Positions 26,364 through 35,448 of a stretch of 64,000 nucleotides of DNA are shown piece after piece. Origin of the DNA: Haloferax mucosum ATCC BAA-1512 (GTDB lineage Archaea > Halobacteriota > Halobacteria > Halobacteriales > Haloferacaceae). The stretch's first letter is position 1; each line of letters begins with the position of its first letter. The position numbers and the translations under genes are program-made. The stretch is from contig NZ_AOLN01000004.1 in NCBI RefSeq assembly GCF_000337815.1, forward strand, positions 186,001-250,000. The letters run 5' to 3'. The notes under the pieces were generated by a model. The model was not told the origin of the DNA, did not search any database, and saw only the letters and a program-made list of their open reading frames with translations.

Positions 26364-26613
26364 TGCGAGTCGGGAAGCGACGAGGACCACAACGCGGCGA
26401 GTGTGACACGAAACAGAGCAGAGCGTCCACCCCGAAGGGAGCAATCACGGGACGGGGTGAACACCGCGGTACCAGCGTCGAGACCGCTCGTACCGCAGTC
26501 GCCCTACGATAGTAGCGTTTGCGACGAGACACAGCCGGTCGCACGACAGCGCTCGACCGGGCGTGTCCGACCGATAAACGCTAGTGTAACGACGACCGGT
26601 TACTTGCTTCCGA

Positions 26614-27096
26614 TTAGTTGTCTACCGAGAAGTCACCCGAGAGGTCGCGGCTGTTGTCGGAGTAGTTGAGGACACCGACAGCCGCACTGTCTTCGGGGAT
26701 ACCGACGGGCGACTCGACGTTGTACTGGCCGCTATCGGTCACGCGTGCCGTGTAGTACTTCTCCGTACCCATGTCGAGGAAACAGAGACCGAGTGGGAGT
26801 TCCGGGGAGTACGAAACGTCGAATTCGTAATACCCGCCCTCGACGATGGCCAACGAACTAACGGCGGAGATTTGGCCGGGTGTAAGGTCGTTGAAATCGC
26901 GGCTGAAAGGCCACGACGCAAGCGTCGTGATACCGTCGCCGACGACGTGAACGTCCTCCGGGTCGACGTGACCCGCGGTGACTTCACTGGCCGGCGTCTT
27001 GGATTCCGCCGCCGCACCGCCGGTTGCGACCGCACCGAGACCAACAGTAGTTACCGCGCTTTTCCGCAGGAACGAACGCCTTGTCTGCTGTGACAT
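26614..27096 (-). CDS. Tat-exported hypothetical protein
   Basis: 160 aa. A Tat signal (QTRRSFLRKSAV, residues 4-15) ends near GGAAAE (residue 31) with no lipobox cysteine, so the mature protein should be free outside the cell. The mature part is a single acidic domain with beta-rich character (GYYEFDVSYSPELPLGLCF, KYYTARVTDSGQYNVES) that could be a small beta-sandwich. No family recognised. Confidence 0.7.
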   Translation of the reverse strand: MSQQTRRSFLRKSAVTTVGLGAVATGGAAAESKTPASEVTAGHVDPEDVHVVGDGITTLASWPFSRDFNDLTPGQISAVSSLAIVEGGYYEFDVSYSPELPLGLCFLDMGTEKYYTARVTDSGQYNVESPVGIPEDSAAVGVLNYSDNSRDLSGDFSVDN

Positions 27097-27309
27097 GGCA
27101 TCCGATGGAACTCGACAGATTGTGATTACTCTACCTTCCCGTACGGGGTTGGAACGTTCGAACCGGTGTGAGAAACTGCCACCCGTGCGGTCGGGTTAGC
27201 GGGATGTGAAATGTCACTACCCCAAATACGGTCACGGCATCGAATCGGGACGACCGCAAGGCATGTAATTAGCACCAGTATTAATGTGAGTAAAAAATTA
27301 TTTTGTGAT

Positions 27310-28086
27310 ATGGCAGAACGTCTCACGAGCATAGTCAGGTTACTCAATCGGCGACAAGAGTGTCTCCAGGAACTCACCGAGTCCCCACAAGCGAAACGCG
27401 ACCTCGTGGACGCACTCGACATGCCGCGGTCAACGCTCGACGACATCGTTCGCAAACTCGACGACGCCGGTCTCGTCGCGTACCGAAACGGAACGTGGCA
27501 CCTCACGCATCTCGGGCAGTACGCGCTGGACGCGTACGTTGACTACGCAAACCAGATCGAAAGTCTCCTCCGAGCCACACCGGTCATCGAGGAGTTACCG
27601 CCGAATACGACCATCGGATACCGGTTTCTCATCGATGCGGACGTGTACACGGCCCCGACGGAAGTCCCGGACAAGATAGTTCGGGTGTTCTTGGAGTCGG
27701 TCGAATCGGCGACCGAAATCCGGGGATTCACACCCATCGTGATGGCCGGCTACGCCGAGGATGTCTACCGGGCCGCCACGAGCGGTGAGGAGTACCAGCT
27801 CGATTTCGTGCTCCCGAGAGACGTGTTCGAACAGGTACAGACACTGTTCCCCGAGAAGACGCACGAAGCGACCGCCGACAAGCGGATTACGGTCGCCCAT
27901 CGTACGGTTCCGAGCGCATTTTCACTGTGGATTGCGGACGACGACCACGCAGGAGTCATCGTCTACACCGACCGCGGAATTCGAGGCATTTTGATAAACG
28001 ATACCGAAGAAGCGCTCGACTGGGCGGTCGAGCAGTACGAGCGAGTCAGAGACGGCGGAAAACAGAAGGTCAAAACGCGATTGTGA
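27310..28086 (+). CDS. winged-HTH regulator with FilR1 (DUF1724) domain
   Basis: 258 aa from ATG 27310. The N-terminal HTH covers about residues 1-75 (QAKRDLVDALDMPRSTLDDI, VRKLDDAGLVAYRNGTW). The C-terminal half (IRGFTPIVMAGYAEDVYRAA to RGILINDTEEALDW) is the FilR1 middle domain found in many archaeal regulators. TATTAATG about 26 nt upstream suits a leaderless message; the 33 codons upstream look non-coding. It is divergent from the Tat-exported protein gene and could regulate it. Confidence 0.8.
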   Translation: MAERLTSIVRLLNRRQECLQELTESPQAKRDLVDALDMPRSTLDDIVRKLDDAGLVAYRNGTWHLTHLGQYALDAYVDYANQIESLLRATPVIEELPPNTTIGYRFLIDADVYTAPTEVPDKIVRVFLESVESATEIRGFTPIVMAGYAEDVYRAATSGEEYQLDFVLPRDVFEQVQTLFPEKTHEATADKRITVAHRTVPSAFSLWIADDDHAGVIVYTDRGIRGILINDTEEALDWAVEQYERVRDGGKQKVKTRL

Positions 28087-28269
28087 CGCGAGAGAGCCGG
28101 ATTGTGACGCGGAAGAACCGCGACCAAAACCGGACGACAGTCGTCGGTCAGGACCAGAAGACACTAACTGGGCCGTCGGTCGGGAGTAACAAAAGTGGGC
28201 GAAGTCGGGGACCGATTCTCGTCGTGGGACCAGTGGTAACCAGTTCTAGTGAAAGCCGAGACGGTCGGT

Positions 28270-28872
28270 CTACTCGAAGCGTTCGACGGCCTGTTCGTAG
28301 CGTGCGGCGGGTTCGTCCCAGTCAACGACTTCGAAGAATGCCGAGACGAAGTCGCCGCGGGCCGGCCCGTAGTCGTGGTAGTAGGAGTGTTCCCAGACGT
28401 CGAGTGCGAGAACCGGGTGGGCACCCCAGAGTGCGCCCTGGTCGTGCTTGTCGACGACGACGTTCCGAAGCTGGTTCGAGAACGAGTCGTAGACCAGAAG
28501 CGCCCAGCCACTGGCCGCACCGGCCGCGGCTTCGAATTCACCTTTCCAGGCGTCGTAGGAGCCGAAGTCTTCGGCGATGCGGTCGGCAAGTGCGCCTTTA
28601 GGCTCGTTGCCACCCTCCGGCGACATGTTCTGCCAGAACAGGTCGTGAAGAATGTGTCCGGAGCCGTTGTGAGTGACGTTACGGAGCGCGCCGGCAGACG
28701 AGCCGAACTCGCCTGCTTCGCGGTTGGCTTCGAGCGTCTCCTCGGCGGCGTTCCAGCCGTTGACGTAGCCCTGATGGTGGGTGTCGTGATGCCACGTCAG
28801 CACCTGCTCGGAAATGTGGGGTTCCAGCGCGTCGTACTCGTACGGAAGTGGGTCGAGTTCGTAATCAGACAT
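28270..28872 (-). CDS. sod: Fe/Mn superoxide dismutase
   Basis: 200 aa; dismutates superoxide to oxygen and peroxide in the cytosol. The four metal ligands fit H28 (TWHHDTHHQGYVN), H76 (HDLFWQN), D158 and H162 (LDVWEHSYYHDYG), with the gateway tyrosine Y36. G-A-x-x-A-S-GWALLVYD and the QN pair near residue 81 are typical; haloarchaeal members are usually manganese enzymes. AGGTGA lies about 9 nt before the ATG, and a TATA-like ACTTACATAAATG is about 70 nt upstream. Confidence 0.95.
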   Translation of the reverse strand: MSDYELDPLPYEYDALEPHISEQVLTWHHDTHHQGYVNGWNAAEETLEANREAGEFGSSAGALRNVTHNGSGHILHDLFWQNMSPEGGNEPKGALADRIAEDFGSYDAWKGEFEAAAGAASGWALLVYDSFSNQLRNVVVDKHDQGALWGAHPVLALDVWEHSYYHDYGPARGDFVSAFFEVVDWDEPAARYEQAVERFE

Positions 28873-29005
28873 TGTAGCGTCACCTGAATCGAGGAACCGT
28901 ACCTACATGTAGCTTCGCTGAACGCGATTTACGTAGTATTACTTACATAAATGCAGGCGAGTCGGGACGGCGTTGTGACGACCAACCGTTCCACCAAACT
29001 GACCA

Positions 29006-29030
29006 CAATTTTCAAAATTTTTGAAATTTG
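29006..29030. repeat. AT-rich imperfect inverted repeat
   Basis: CAATTTTCAAAA is followed by its near-complement TTTTTGAAATTTG. It lies about 135-160 nt upstream of the sod start and about 70 nt beyond the stop of the coiled-coil gene. It may be a regulatory site or mark the end of that transcript. Confidence 0.4.
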
Positions 29031-29099
29031 TAAACGAGTCAGCTGGTGCCGACGAACGGACGCTGAGCTGGCGACACAACAAAAAGACGAAACGGTGGA

Positions 29100-30101
29100 T
29101 TACCCGTCTCGTTCTGGTTGGTACTGTTCGAGTTCCGACTGCACCGCACCCCACGAAACCGGCGGTTCGAACGCGTCGAGTCGGTCACGGAAGGACGCGA
29201 TTCGCTCACCGTACTCGTCCGTCCACGCCGGACAGGCGTGTTCGTCGAGTCGAGTGTCGAGTCGTTCGAGACGCGAGTCGAGTTCGTCGAGTCTCGCCGC
29301 ACCGGTTTCGAGGTCGTCGGCGTCAGCGTCCGCGCGGGCGGCCAGCTCGCGGAGGTCGGCGAGTTCGGCGCGAACGTCGGCGACGAGGAGCGCAAGCACG
29401 TGAGACCGGAGCGTCGCGTCGAACCACGCGGTCGCGTTGGTGTCGGTCTCGGTGGGGTCGTCGCTATCGTCGGCTTCGTCGGCGGTGTCGCTGTCCGTGG
29501 TCACCGTCTCGACGCTCCCTTCGAGGTCGGAAAGCGCGTGTTCGAGCGCGTCGATATCGGCCTCGAACTCACGCACGCGAACGCCGTGATTCGAAATCCA
29601 GTGCTCGAACTCCTCGATATTGAGTTGGATATCGTCCGCACGCGCGGCGAGCGTCTGTGCTTCCGACGCCGCGTGTCGGAGACCGGTGACGACATCGAAA
29701 ACCGGACGCGACTCCGCATGCCAACGCGACAGCGTTTGGACCGTCGAGCCGAGTTCGTCGATGCGGTCCGCCGCGGTCGAGACCTTCGATTCGAAGGTTT
29801 CGAGCCGGGAGCGAACGGCGTCGATTGCCGCCGCATCACCGGCGGTCTCGCGGGCGTCGGAAAGCGCGATAGATGCGAGTTCGACGCGCGTCTCCGCTGT
29901 CGAGAGAATCATCGATGTATCCGTTACCGCATCGTCTACACCCGCCCGCGTCACCACGTCGTCTTCGGTTACGTGGTCGAGTACCGCCCGAACGGTCGCG
30001 GGGTCGTGTGCATCGTCTACCGCGACGAGACGCTCGGTCGCCTCGTCTTTGGACAGCCCGATGATACTATCTCGCTCGTGTTCACTTCCCGTCTGACCCA
30101 T
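29100..30101 (-). CDS. coiled-coil protein (halo-transducer-like)
   Basis: 333 aa, strongly acidic and largely helical, with heptad-like stretches (RSRLETFESKVSTAADRIDE, LVADVRAELADLRELAARAD, LDELDSRLERLDTRLDEH). There is no signal peptide or membrane segment. The N-terminus (IIGLSKDEATERLVAVDDAH) may be a small folded domain. Related coiled-coil proteins are common in haloarchaea, and another lies at 40699. Function unknown; it is not a recognisable SMC or chemoreceptor. Confidence 0.75.
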   Translation of the reverse strand: MGQTGSEHERDSIIGLSKDEATERLVAVDDAHDPATVRAVLDHVTEDDVVTRAGVDDAVTDTSMILSTAETRVELASIALSDARETAGDAAAIDAVRSRLETFESKVSTAADRIDELGSTVQTLSRWHAESRPVFDVVTGLRHAASEAQTLAARADDIQLNIEEFEHWISNHGVRVREFEADIDALEHALSDLEGSVETVTTDSDTADEADDSDDPTETDTNATAWFDATLRSHVLALLVADVRAELADLRELAARADADADDLETGAARLDELDSRLERLDTRLDEHACPAWTDEYGERIASFRDRLDAFEPPVSWGAVQSELEQYQPERDG

Positions 30102-30222
30102 AGAAAGCGTGTTTTCTCCGGACCGTTATATTTCCTATCGTTTCAATTATGTAATAATATATAGCACGACGTACTGCTCGTTGGGAGTACGGCTACCCAT
30201 TTCTGGTAGTTATTGTTACGTG

Positions 30223-30238
30223 GAACTCTGATAGAACT
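30223..30238 (+). promoter_or_regulatory. GAACT direct repeat upstream of pstS TATA
   Basis: GAACTCTGATAGAACT: two GAACT copies 11 nt apart, ending about 6 nt before the TATA-like TATTATAAAC (30245-30254). This spacing suits an activator binding one face of the helix upstream of BRE/TATA. A role in phosphate response is inferred from position only. Confidence 0.4.
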
Positions 30239-30287
30239 AAAGTGGTATTATAAACGCATTTTATTTAAAAACGGGTCAACTGAGGTG

Positions 30288-31478
30288 ATGGCGCACGACT
30301 CTAAGAAGTTGGCAGATAGCGTATCACGGCGCGAATTCATCGTTGCATCCGGTGTCGCTGGCATCACCGGCCTTGCAGGGTGTTCGGGACAGTCCGGGGA
30401 GACGACCGACGCACCCGCGACGGATGAAGAGACGAGCACGCCGGAGACCGAGACAGAGACGACCGAACCCACGAGCGAGTCGAGCGGGCCGTCCATGCTC
30501 ACCGCCGAGGGGTCCTCGACGGTCTACCCGATTGCGAACCGCGGAAGCTCCTACTGGAACTCTAACGCGCCGCCGAGCGACGGCGAGTACTGGGGGTCGA
30601 ACGACGAAGGAACCATCCCCGGCTGGGAGGACCTCGGTGAGCCAGACATGCGTCTTGCCGACTACTTCGCAAGCCTCTACGGCTTCGAGCCGACCGAAAC
30701 GCAGGCGAACCCGCCGTTTGCCACCAGTATCGGTCTGAGCCACTCCGGTACCGGTTGTAAGTCCGCCCGCGACGGACTCGTCGATATCGGGAACTCGTCG
30801 GGTCCGATTACGGCGGAACTCGGCATCAGCGAGTCCGAGGCGAAAGAGAAGTACGTCGATCACGTCGTCGGCCGCGACGGCCAGCCCGTCGTCGTCTCGA
30901 AGGACATCTACGACGCGGGCGTCACACAGCTCACCGGCGAGGAGATCAAACAGATCTATCAAGACGAGATTACCAACTGGAGCGAAGTCGGCGGCCCAGA
31001 CCAAGAAATCTACGTGGTCGGCCGCGCTGAAGGGTCCGGAACCGACACCTCGTTCCGCCTGAACATGCTCGGCGACGCCGAAGCTCCGATGTCGGGCGTT
31101 GACACCCGTAAGGGTCAGAACCAGCAGGTCGCAACCGTCGTCCAGCAAAACGAGGGAGCCATCGCCTACATGGCACTGGCGTTTACCGGCCCGCAGGTCA
31201 AGCCGATTGCAATCAACTTCGAGGGAACGGTCTACAAGCCCGACAAAGACGCCGAAAACACGATTTTCGACAGCTCCTATCCGCTCAACCGCGACCTCCA
31301 TCAGTACACGACCATCACGGAGGATACGCCCAACGGGACCGACAAGCGCGAAGCCGCTTTCATCAACATGTTCTTGACCACCTTCGGCCAGAAGGTCTTC
31401 GTCGAGGATAACAACTACATCCCGCTTCCGACGAAGGACATCGAGGCACAAAAGGAGAAACTTCCGAGCCAAGCGTAA
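30288..31478 (+). CDS. pstS: phosphate ABC transporter substrate-binding lipoprotein
   Basis: 396 aa. The N-terminus has a Tat motif (SRREFIVASG, residues 13-22) and lipobox GLAGC with C32. An acidic Thr/Glu linker precedes the phosphate-binding domain (MLTAEGSSTVYPIANRG; DIGNSSGPITAEL; YVVGRAEGSGTDTSFRLNML). The latter motifs provide the Ser/Thr, Arg and Gly contacts for phosphate. GAGGTG directly precedes ATG 30288. It heads the pst operon and is separated from pstC by a possible terminator. Confidence 0.92.
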   Translation: MAHDSKKLADSVSRREFIVASGVAGITGLAGCSGQSGETTDAPATDEETSTPETETETTEPTSESSGPSMLTAEGSSTVYPIANRGSSYWNSNAPPSDGEYWGSNDEGTIPGWEDLGEPDMRLADYFASLYGFEPTETQANPPFATSIGLSHSGTGCKSARDGLVDIGNSSGPITAELGISESEAKEKYVDHVVGRDGQPVVVSKDIYDAGVTQLTGEEIKQIYQDEITNWSEVGGPDQEIYVVGRAEGSGTDTSFRLNMLGDAEAPMSGVDTRKGQNQQVATVVQQNEGAIAYMALAFTGPQVKPIAINFEGTVYKPDKDAENTIFDSSYPLNRDLHQYTTITEDTPNGTDKREAAFINMFLTTFGQKVFVEDNNYIPLPTKDIEAQKEKLPSQA

Positions 31479-31519
31479 GCCCGGACCGCGACGTAAAACG
31501 GGCCTAACCCTCGTTTTTT
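31479..31519 (+). terminator. weak stem plus T-run between pstS and pstC
   Basis: GCCCG (31479-31483) can pair with CGGGC (31499-31503), and T6 follows at 31514-31519. The stem is short, so partial termination or a processing point is more likely than a full stop. It would favour pstS expression over the rest of the operon. Confidence 0.4.
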
Positions 31520-31538
31520 ATTCATTCACGTTCCAAAC

Positions 31539-32672
31539 ATGACCATACTCCCACAATACGACGGTGCTGGCCTGCGAACGGCGGTACGGCGCGAGCTTCA
31601 GCGGGGTCGTGACTTCGTAGACGAGACAGAACCGGACGCGCTCGTCACGGTCGCTGTCGCGTCGGTATCGCTCCTCGCCGCCTTCGTCGGCTTTTTGGCC
31701 GTCTCGTCGTTGACGGCCATCCCATTCGCGGTGTTTCTCGTCGCGACGGGATACGGCTGGATTCGGCACCAAGAATTGACCGCACGCGTGCTCACGCTGA
31801 CGACGACGATTTCGACGATTCTGATACTCGGGCTCATCCTCGTGTTCATCTTCGCCGAGGCGTGGCCGACAGTCGAGTACGCGACGATGACCGTCTTCGG
31901 AATTCCGATTCCCGGGCTTCGACTCTTCGTCGAGACGCGCTGGAGTCCGGTGACACCGCCGATTCGCTACTCGCTGGTGCCGATGATTCACGGGACGGTG
32001 CTCGTCACTATCATCGCAACTGCCGTCGCCGCCCCGCTCGGCGTGGCCGCCGCGCTCTTTCTCAGCGAAATCGCGCCGCGGACCGTCCGCGAACTCGTCA
32101 AGCCCGGCGTCGAGATACTGGCTGGAATCCCGTCTATCGTCTACGGCTTCATCGGGTTTACCATCCTCAGCCCGTGGGCGTCGGACCAGTTCGACATCGT
32201 CGGACAGGGAACCTACCTGTTCGTCGGCGTCGTCGTTGGCCTGATGGCGCTTCCGACGGTCGTCTCCGTGGCCGAAGACGCACTCAACAGCGTTCCCGAA
32301 TCGATGAAAAGCGGGTCGCTCGCGCTCGGCACGACCGACTGGCAGACGATGACCTCGATAACCCTCCCAGCGGCGTTTTCAGGCGTCTCAGCGGCCGTTC
32401 TTCTCGGCGTCGGTCGAGCGATTGGCGAGACGATGGCCGCGACCGTGATGCTTCGCGGCAGTCCCGGTCTCACCAAACCACTGTACAACGTCTTCTACGG
32501 GAACGACACCCTGACGTCGCTCATCGCGGCGAACTACGGTGACGCCGACGGTCTGCAACTGTCGGCGCTGTTCGTCGCCGGCGTCATCCTCTTTATCACG
32601 GTGTTGTTCCTCAGCATCGGCTCGCAATATATCGAGGCGCGCATGCGCCAGAAGCTCGGAGGGACCGACTAA
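31539..32672 (+). CDS. pstC: phosphate ABC transporter permease PstC
   Basis: 377 aa with about eight hydrophobic segments: two N-terminal (about residues 40-110) and six in the permease domain. The EAA loop appears as ALGTTDWQTMTSITLPAAFSG, which contacts the ATPase PstB. Haloarchaeal PstC proteins carry the same N-terminal extension compared with the 320-aa bacterial form. Its stop overlaps the ATG of pstA (TAATG). Confidence 0.92.
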   Translation: MTILPQYDGAGLRTAVRRELQRGRDFVDETEPDALVTVAVASVSLLAAFVGFLAVSSLTAIPFAVFLVATGYGWIRHQELTARVLTLTTTISTILILGLILVFIFAEAWPTVEYATMTVFGIPIPGLRLFVETRWSPVTPPIRYSLVPMIHGTVLVTIIATAVAAPLGVAAALFLSEIAPRTVRELVKPGVEILAGIPSIVYGFIGFTILSPWASDQFDIVGQGTYLFVGVVVGLMALPTVVSVAEDALNSVPESMKSGSLALGTTDWQTMTSITLPAAFSGVSAAVLLGVGRAIGETMAATVMLRGSPGLTKPLYNVFYGNDTLTSLIAANYGDADGLQLSALFVAGVILFITVLFLSIGSQYIEARMRQKLGGTD

Positions 32673-34294
32673 TGGCGGGCGCGGTCGAGTCCTCGCTCGT
32701 CAACGAAGACACGTCGGGGACGGAGACAATCGCCGCGAGCGCGGTCGGTCTCGCCGCCGTCCTGTTCGCGCTCTCGCTCGCGGCGCTGTTCGAGTTCGTC
32801 GCCATCACCGACCCCATCGCCGGGGTTTCGATGGTCGTGTTACTCGGCGCGCTACTGGTCGTTCTCGGTGCCGCGGTCGTCGCGTTCGGCGTCGGTTCTC
32901 GACTCGGCTACGTCGCCACGCAACCCCGCCCGAGCGCCGGATTAGTCGCGTCGGTGGCGTTCGCGGGGCTCTGGTTCGTCGTCGGCGGACTCGTCGCCTC
33001 GCAGACGCTCGGTCTCGGCACAGTCGGCTGGGGCGCAACCGCGCTCGTGACCGGCGGCGTCGCATTCGCGGCAACCGCACTGCCGAGAGAGGACATCGGC
33101 TCGACGCTCCCCGCGGGGTCACTAGCGATTCTCACTGGGGTAATCTTCCTCGCCGGTATCATCGGTCCCTCGTGGGTCTGGGACCTCGGCTGGGAGCAAC
33201 AGGCGTCGTTCAACGCGGAGTTCGCAATCCCGGTCGTGACGGCGTTCTGTTCGCTTCTCGCCGGGTGGGCGTCCGCAAAAGCCTACGGCGGGTTCGGCGC
33301 GCGCGGCCGCCACGTCGGCGCGTACGTCCTCGTCTACCTGAACGCCCTGTCTATCATCGCCGTCCTGTTCCTCCTCGTCGCCTTCACGGTGCTCAAGGGC
33401 CTGCCGGGGCTGTTCAACGGACTTGCCTTCGGTCCCGGTGCAGGGCCCGAGACGACGCTGTTCGGCGTGACGTTCACCCTCCCTGTCTCGTGGCCGTTCG
33501 TGATGAACGGCGTCGCGCTCCTCAACGATATCAACGGCGTGCTTCCGGCCATCGTCGGCACCATCTGGCTCGTCATCGGCGCGGTCGTGTTCGCCGTTCC
33601 GCTCGGCGTCGGCGCGGCCGTCTTCATCACCGAATACGCCGAACGCGGGCGCTTCACGCAGGTCGTCGAAGTCGCCACGAACGGGCTGTGGAGCACGCCG
33701 AGTATCGTCTTCGGCCTGTTCGGACTGGCGTTTCTCGTGCCGCGTCTCGGCAACGGCAAGTCGTTGCTCGCGGGGATGCTCACGCTCGGGTTCATGCTCC
33801 TCCCGCTCGTCGTCATCACCAGCCGCGAGGCGATGCTGGCGGTTCCAGACGAATACCGCGACGCGAGCGCCGCACTCGGCGTCTCGAAGTGGCAGACGGT
33901 TCGGAGTATCGTCCTTCCGGCGGCGCTTCCGGGCATCGTCACGGGTATCATCCTCGGCGTCGGCCGCATCGCAGGCGAGACGGCACCGATTCTCCTGACG
34001 ATGTCGGGGAGTGTCGCGCCTCCCGGCAGTCAGACGGTCGATGTTATCGGTGGGTTCGAATTCACGACCGCACCGCCGTTCGTGGATAATCCGGAACTCC
34101 TGCAAGCGACGTCGGCACTGCCGTACCAACTGTACTCGCTTATCACCGCGGGCGTCGGGCAGTCGTCCAACATCGCCAACATCGACGAGTTCCGGTGGGC
34201 GACGGCGCTCATCCTACTCGTCGTCGTCTTGAGCTTCTACGCGGTCGGTATTGCGACCCGGTACTACTTCCGGCGGAAATTACAGCACGAGTGA
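32672..34294 (+). CDS. pstA: phosphate ABC transporter permease PstA (long form)
   Basis: 540 aa, about twice the bacterial length. The first 200 residues contain about six additional hydrophobic segments of unknown role. The C-terminal 300 residues are the standard PstA permease with EAA loop ALGVSKWQTVRSIVLPAALPG. The ATG overlaps the last base of the pstC stop codon, so translation is coupled. Only 3 nt separate it from pstB. Confidence 0.92.
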   Translation: MAGAVESSLVNEDTSGTETIAASAVGLAAVLFALSLAALFEFVAITDPIAGVSMVVLLGALLVVLGAAVVAFGVGSRLGYVATQPRPSAGLVASVAFAGLWFVVGGLVASQTLGLGTVGWGATALVTGGVAFAATALPREDIGSTLPAGSLAILTGVIFLAGIIGPSWVWDLGWEQQASFNAEFAIPVVTAFCSLLAGWASAKAYGGFGARGRHVGAYVLVYLNALSIIAVLFLLVAFTVLKGLPGLFNGLAFGPGAGPETTLFGVTFTLPVSWPFVMNGVALLNDINGVLPAIVGTIWLVIGAVVFAVPLGVGAAVFITEYAERGRFTQVVEVATNGLWSTPSIVFGLFGLAFLVPRLGNGKSLLAGMLTLGFMLLPLVVITSREAMLAVPDEYRDASAALGVSKWQTVRSIVLPAALPGIVTGIILGVGRIAGETAPILLTMSGSVAPPGSQTVDVIGGFEFTTAPPFVDNPELLQATSALPYQLYSLITAGVGQSSNIANIDEFRWATALILLVVVLSFYAVGIATRYYFRRKLQHE

Positions 34295-34297
34295 CAC

Positions 34298-35251
34298 ATG
34301 ACTGAGACAACACAATCGACGGACGCGGAACAGGCGGCTGAATCGACACAGACGACCGGTATCGATATCGAAGGCGGCACCGGCCAACCGCTCGAAGTGA
34401 CGAGCGGCGAAACGCGAGAGCAGACCCGCGACGAGTGGGTCGAATACGAGTTCGACGGTGCCGCCAAACTCGCCGTCGAGGACCTCGACGTGTACTACGG
34501 CGACGACCACGCCTTGAAGAGCGTCTCGATGGAGATTCCCGAAAACAGCGTCACGGCTCTCATCGGCCCCTCTGGTTGCGGGAAATCGACGTTCCTCCGG
34601 TGTCTCAACCGGATGAACGACCGCATCAAGGCGGCGCGTATCGACGGGTCGGTCGCGCTCGAAGGTGAGGAGATTTACCAAGACGGCGTCAATCTCGTCG
34701 AACTGCGAAAGCGCGTCGGTATGGTGTTCCAGTCGCCCAACCCGTTCCCGAAGAGCATTCGAGACAACATCTCGTACGGCCCGCGAAAACACGGCGACCT
34801 CGAAACCGGATTCCTCGCGGGTCTGCTCGGCCGAAGCGACGACGACGCGGTTGACGACTTGGTCGAACGGTCGCTCCGACAGGCGGCGCTGTGGGACGAA
34901 GTACAGGACCGACTCGACGACAACGCGCTCGGTCTCTCGGGCGGGCAACAACAGCGCCTCTGTATCGCCCGGGCGCTGGCGACCGACCCCGAGGTCCTCC
35001 TCATGGACGAACCCGCATCCGCGCTCGACCCCATCGCAACGTCGAAAATCGAGGACCTCGTCCACGAACTCGCCGAGGACTACACGGTCGTCATCGTCAC
35101 TCACAACATGCAACAAGCGGCGCGCATCTCTGACCAGACGGCGGTGTTCCTCACCGGCGGCGAACTCGTCGAGTACGGCGAAACCGAACAGGTGTTCGAA
35201 GACCCAGAGAGCCAACGCGTCGAAGACTACATCAGCGGGAAGTTCGGATAG
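34298..35251 (+). CDS. pstB: phosphate ABC transporter ATPase PstB
   Basis: 317 aa. A 55-residue acidic, probably disordered N-terminal tail precedes the ATPase. Walker A is GPSGCGKST (90-98), the Q loop [16 protein letters not shown], the ABC signature [15 protein letters not shown], and Walker [14 protein letters not shown]. These are specific to PstB within the ABC family. It powers PstCA in the membrane. Confidence 0.94.
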   Translation: MTETTQSTDAEQAAESTQTTGIDIEGGTGQPLEVTSGETREQTRDEWVEYEFDGAAKLAVEDLDVYYGDDHALKSVSMEIPENSVTALIGPSGCGKSTFLRCLNRMNDRIKAARIDGSVALEGEEIYQDGVNLVELRKRVGMVFQSPNPFPKSIRDNISYGPRKHGDLETGFLAGLLGRSDDDAVDDLVERSLRQAALWDEVQDRLDDNALGLSGGQQQRLCIARALATDPEVLLMDEPASALDPIATSKIEDLVHELAEDYTVVIVTHNMQQAARISDQTAVFLTGGELVEYGETEQVFEDPESQRVEDYISGKFG

Positions 35252-35448
35252 CACCCCCGCGACGCGAGAGCGCCCACCGGTCACGACGAATCGACGTGAC
35301 GGTGGTCCCCCGACGACCTGCAGGCATCGAACGGCCGGTCTGCGGCGTCTCTCGTTCTTCTCGCCACTGTCTCGGTTCCGGAGAGTGGTGTAGAGCGGAC
35401 CCGACGACGTGACGATCAGGAACCACACTCACAGCATACCCCAAAACA

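Noticed and set aside
32539-34089. A 516-codon plus-strand frame inside pstA
   Set aside because: Out of frame with pstA and Arg-rich; typical alternative-frame artefact in high-GC DNA.
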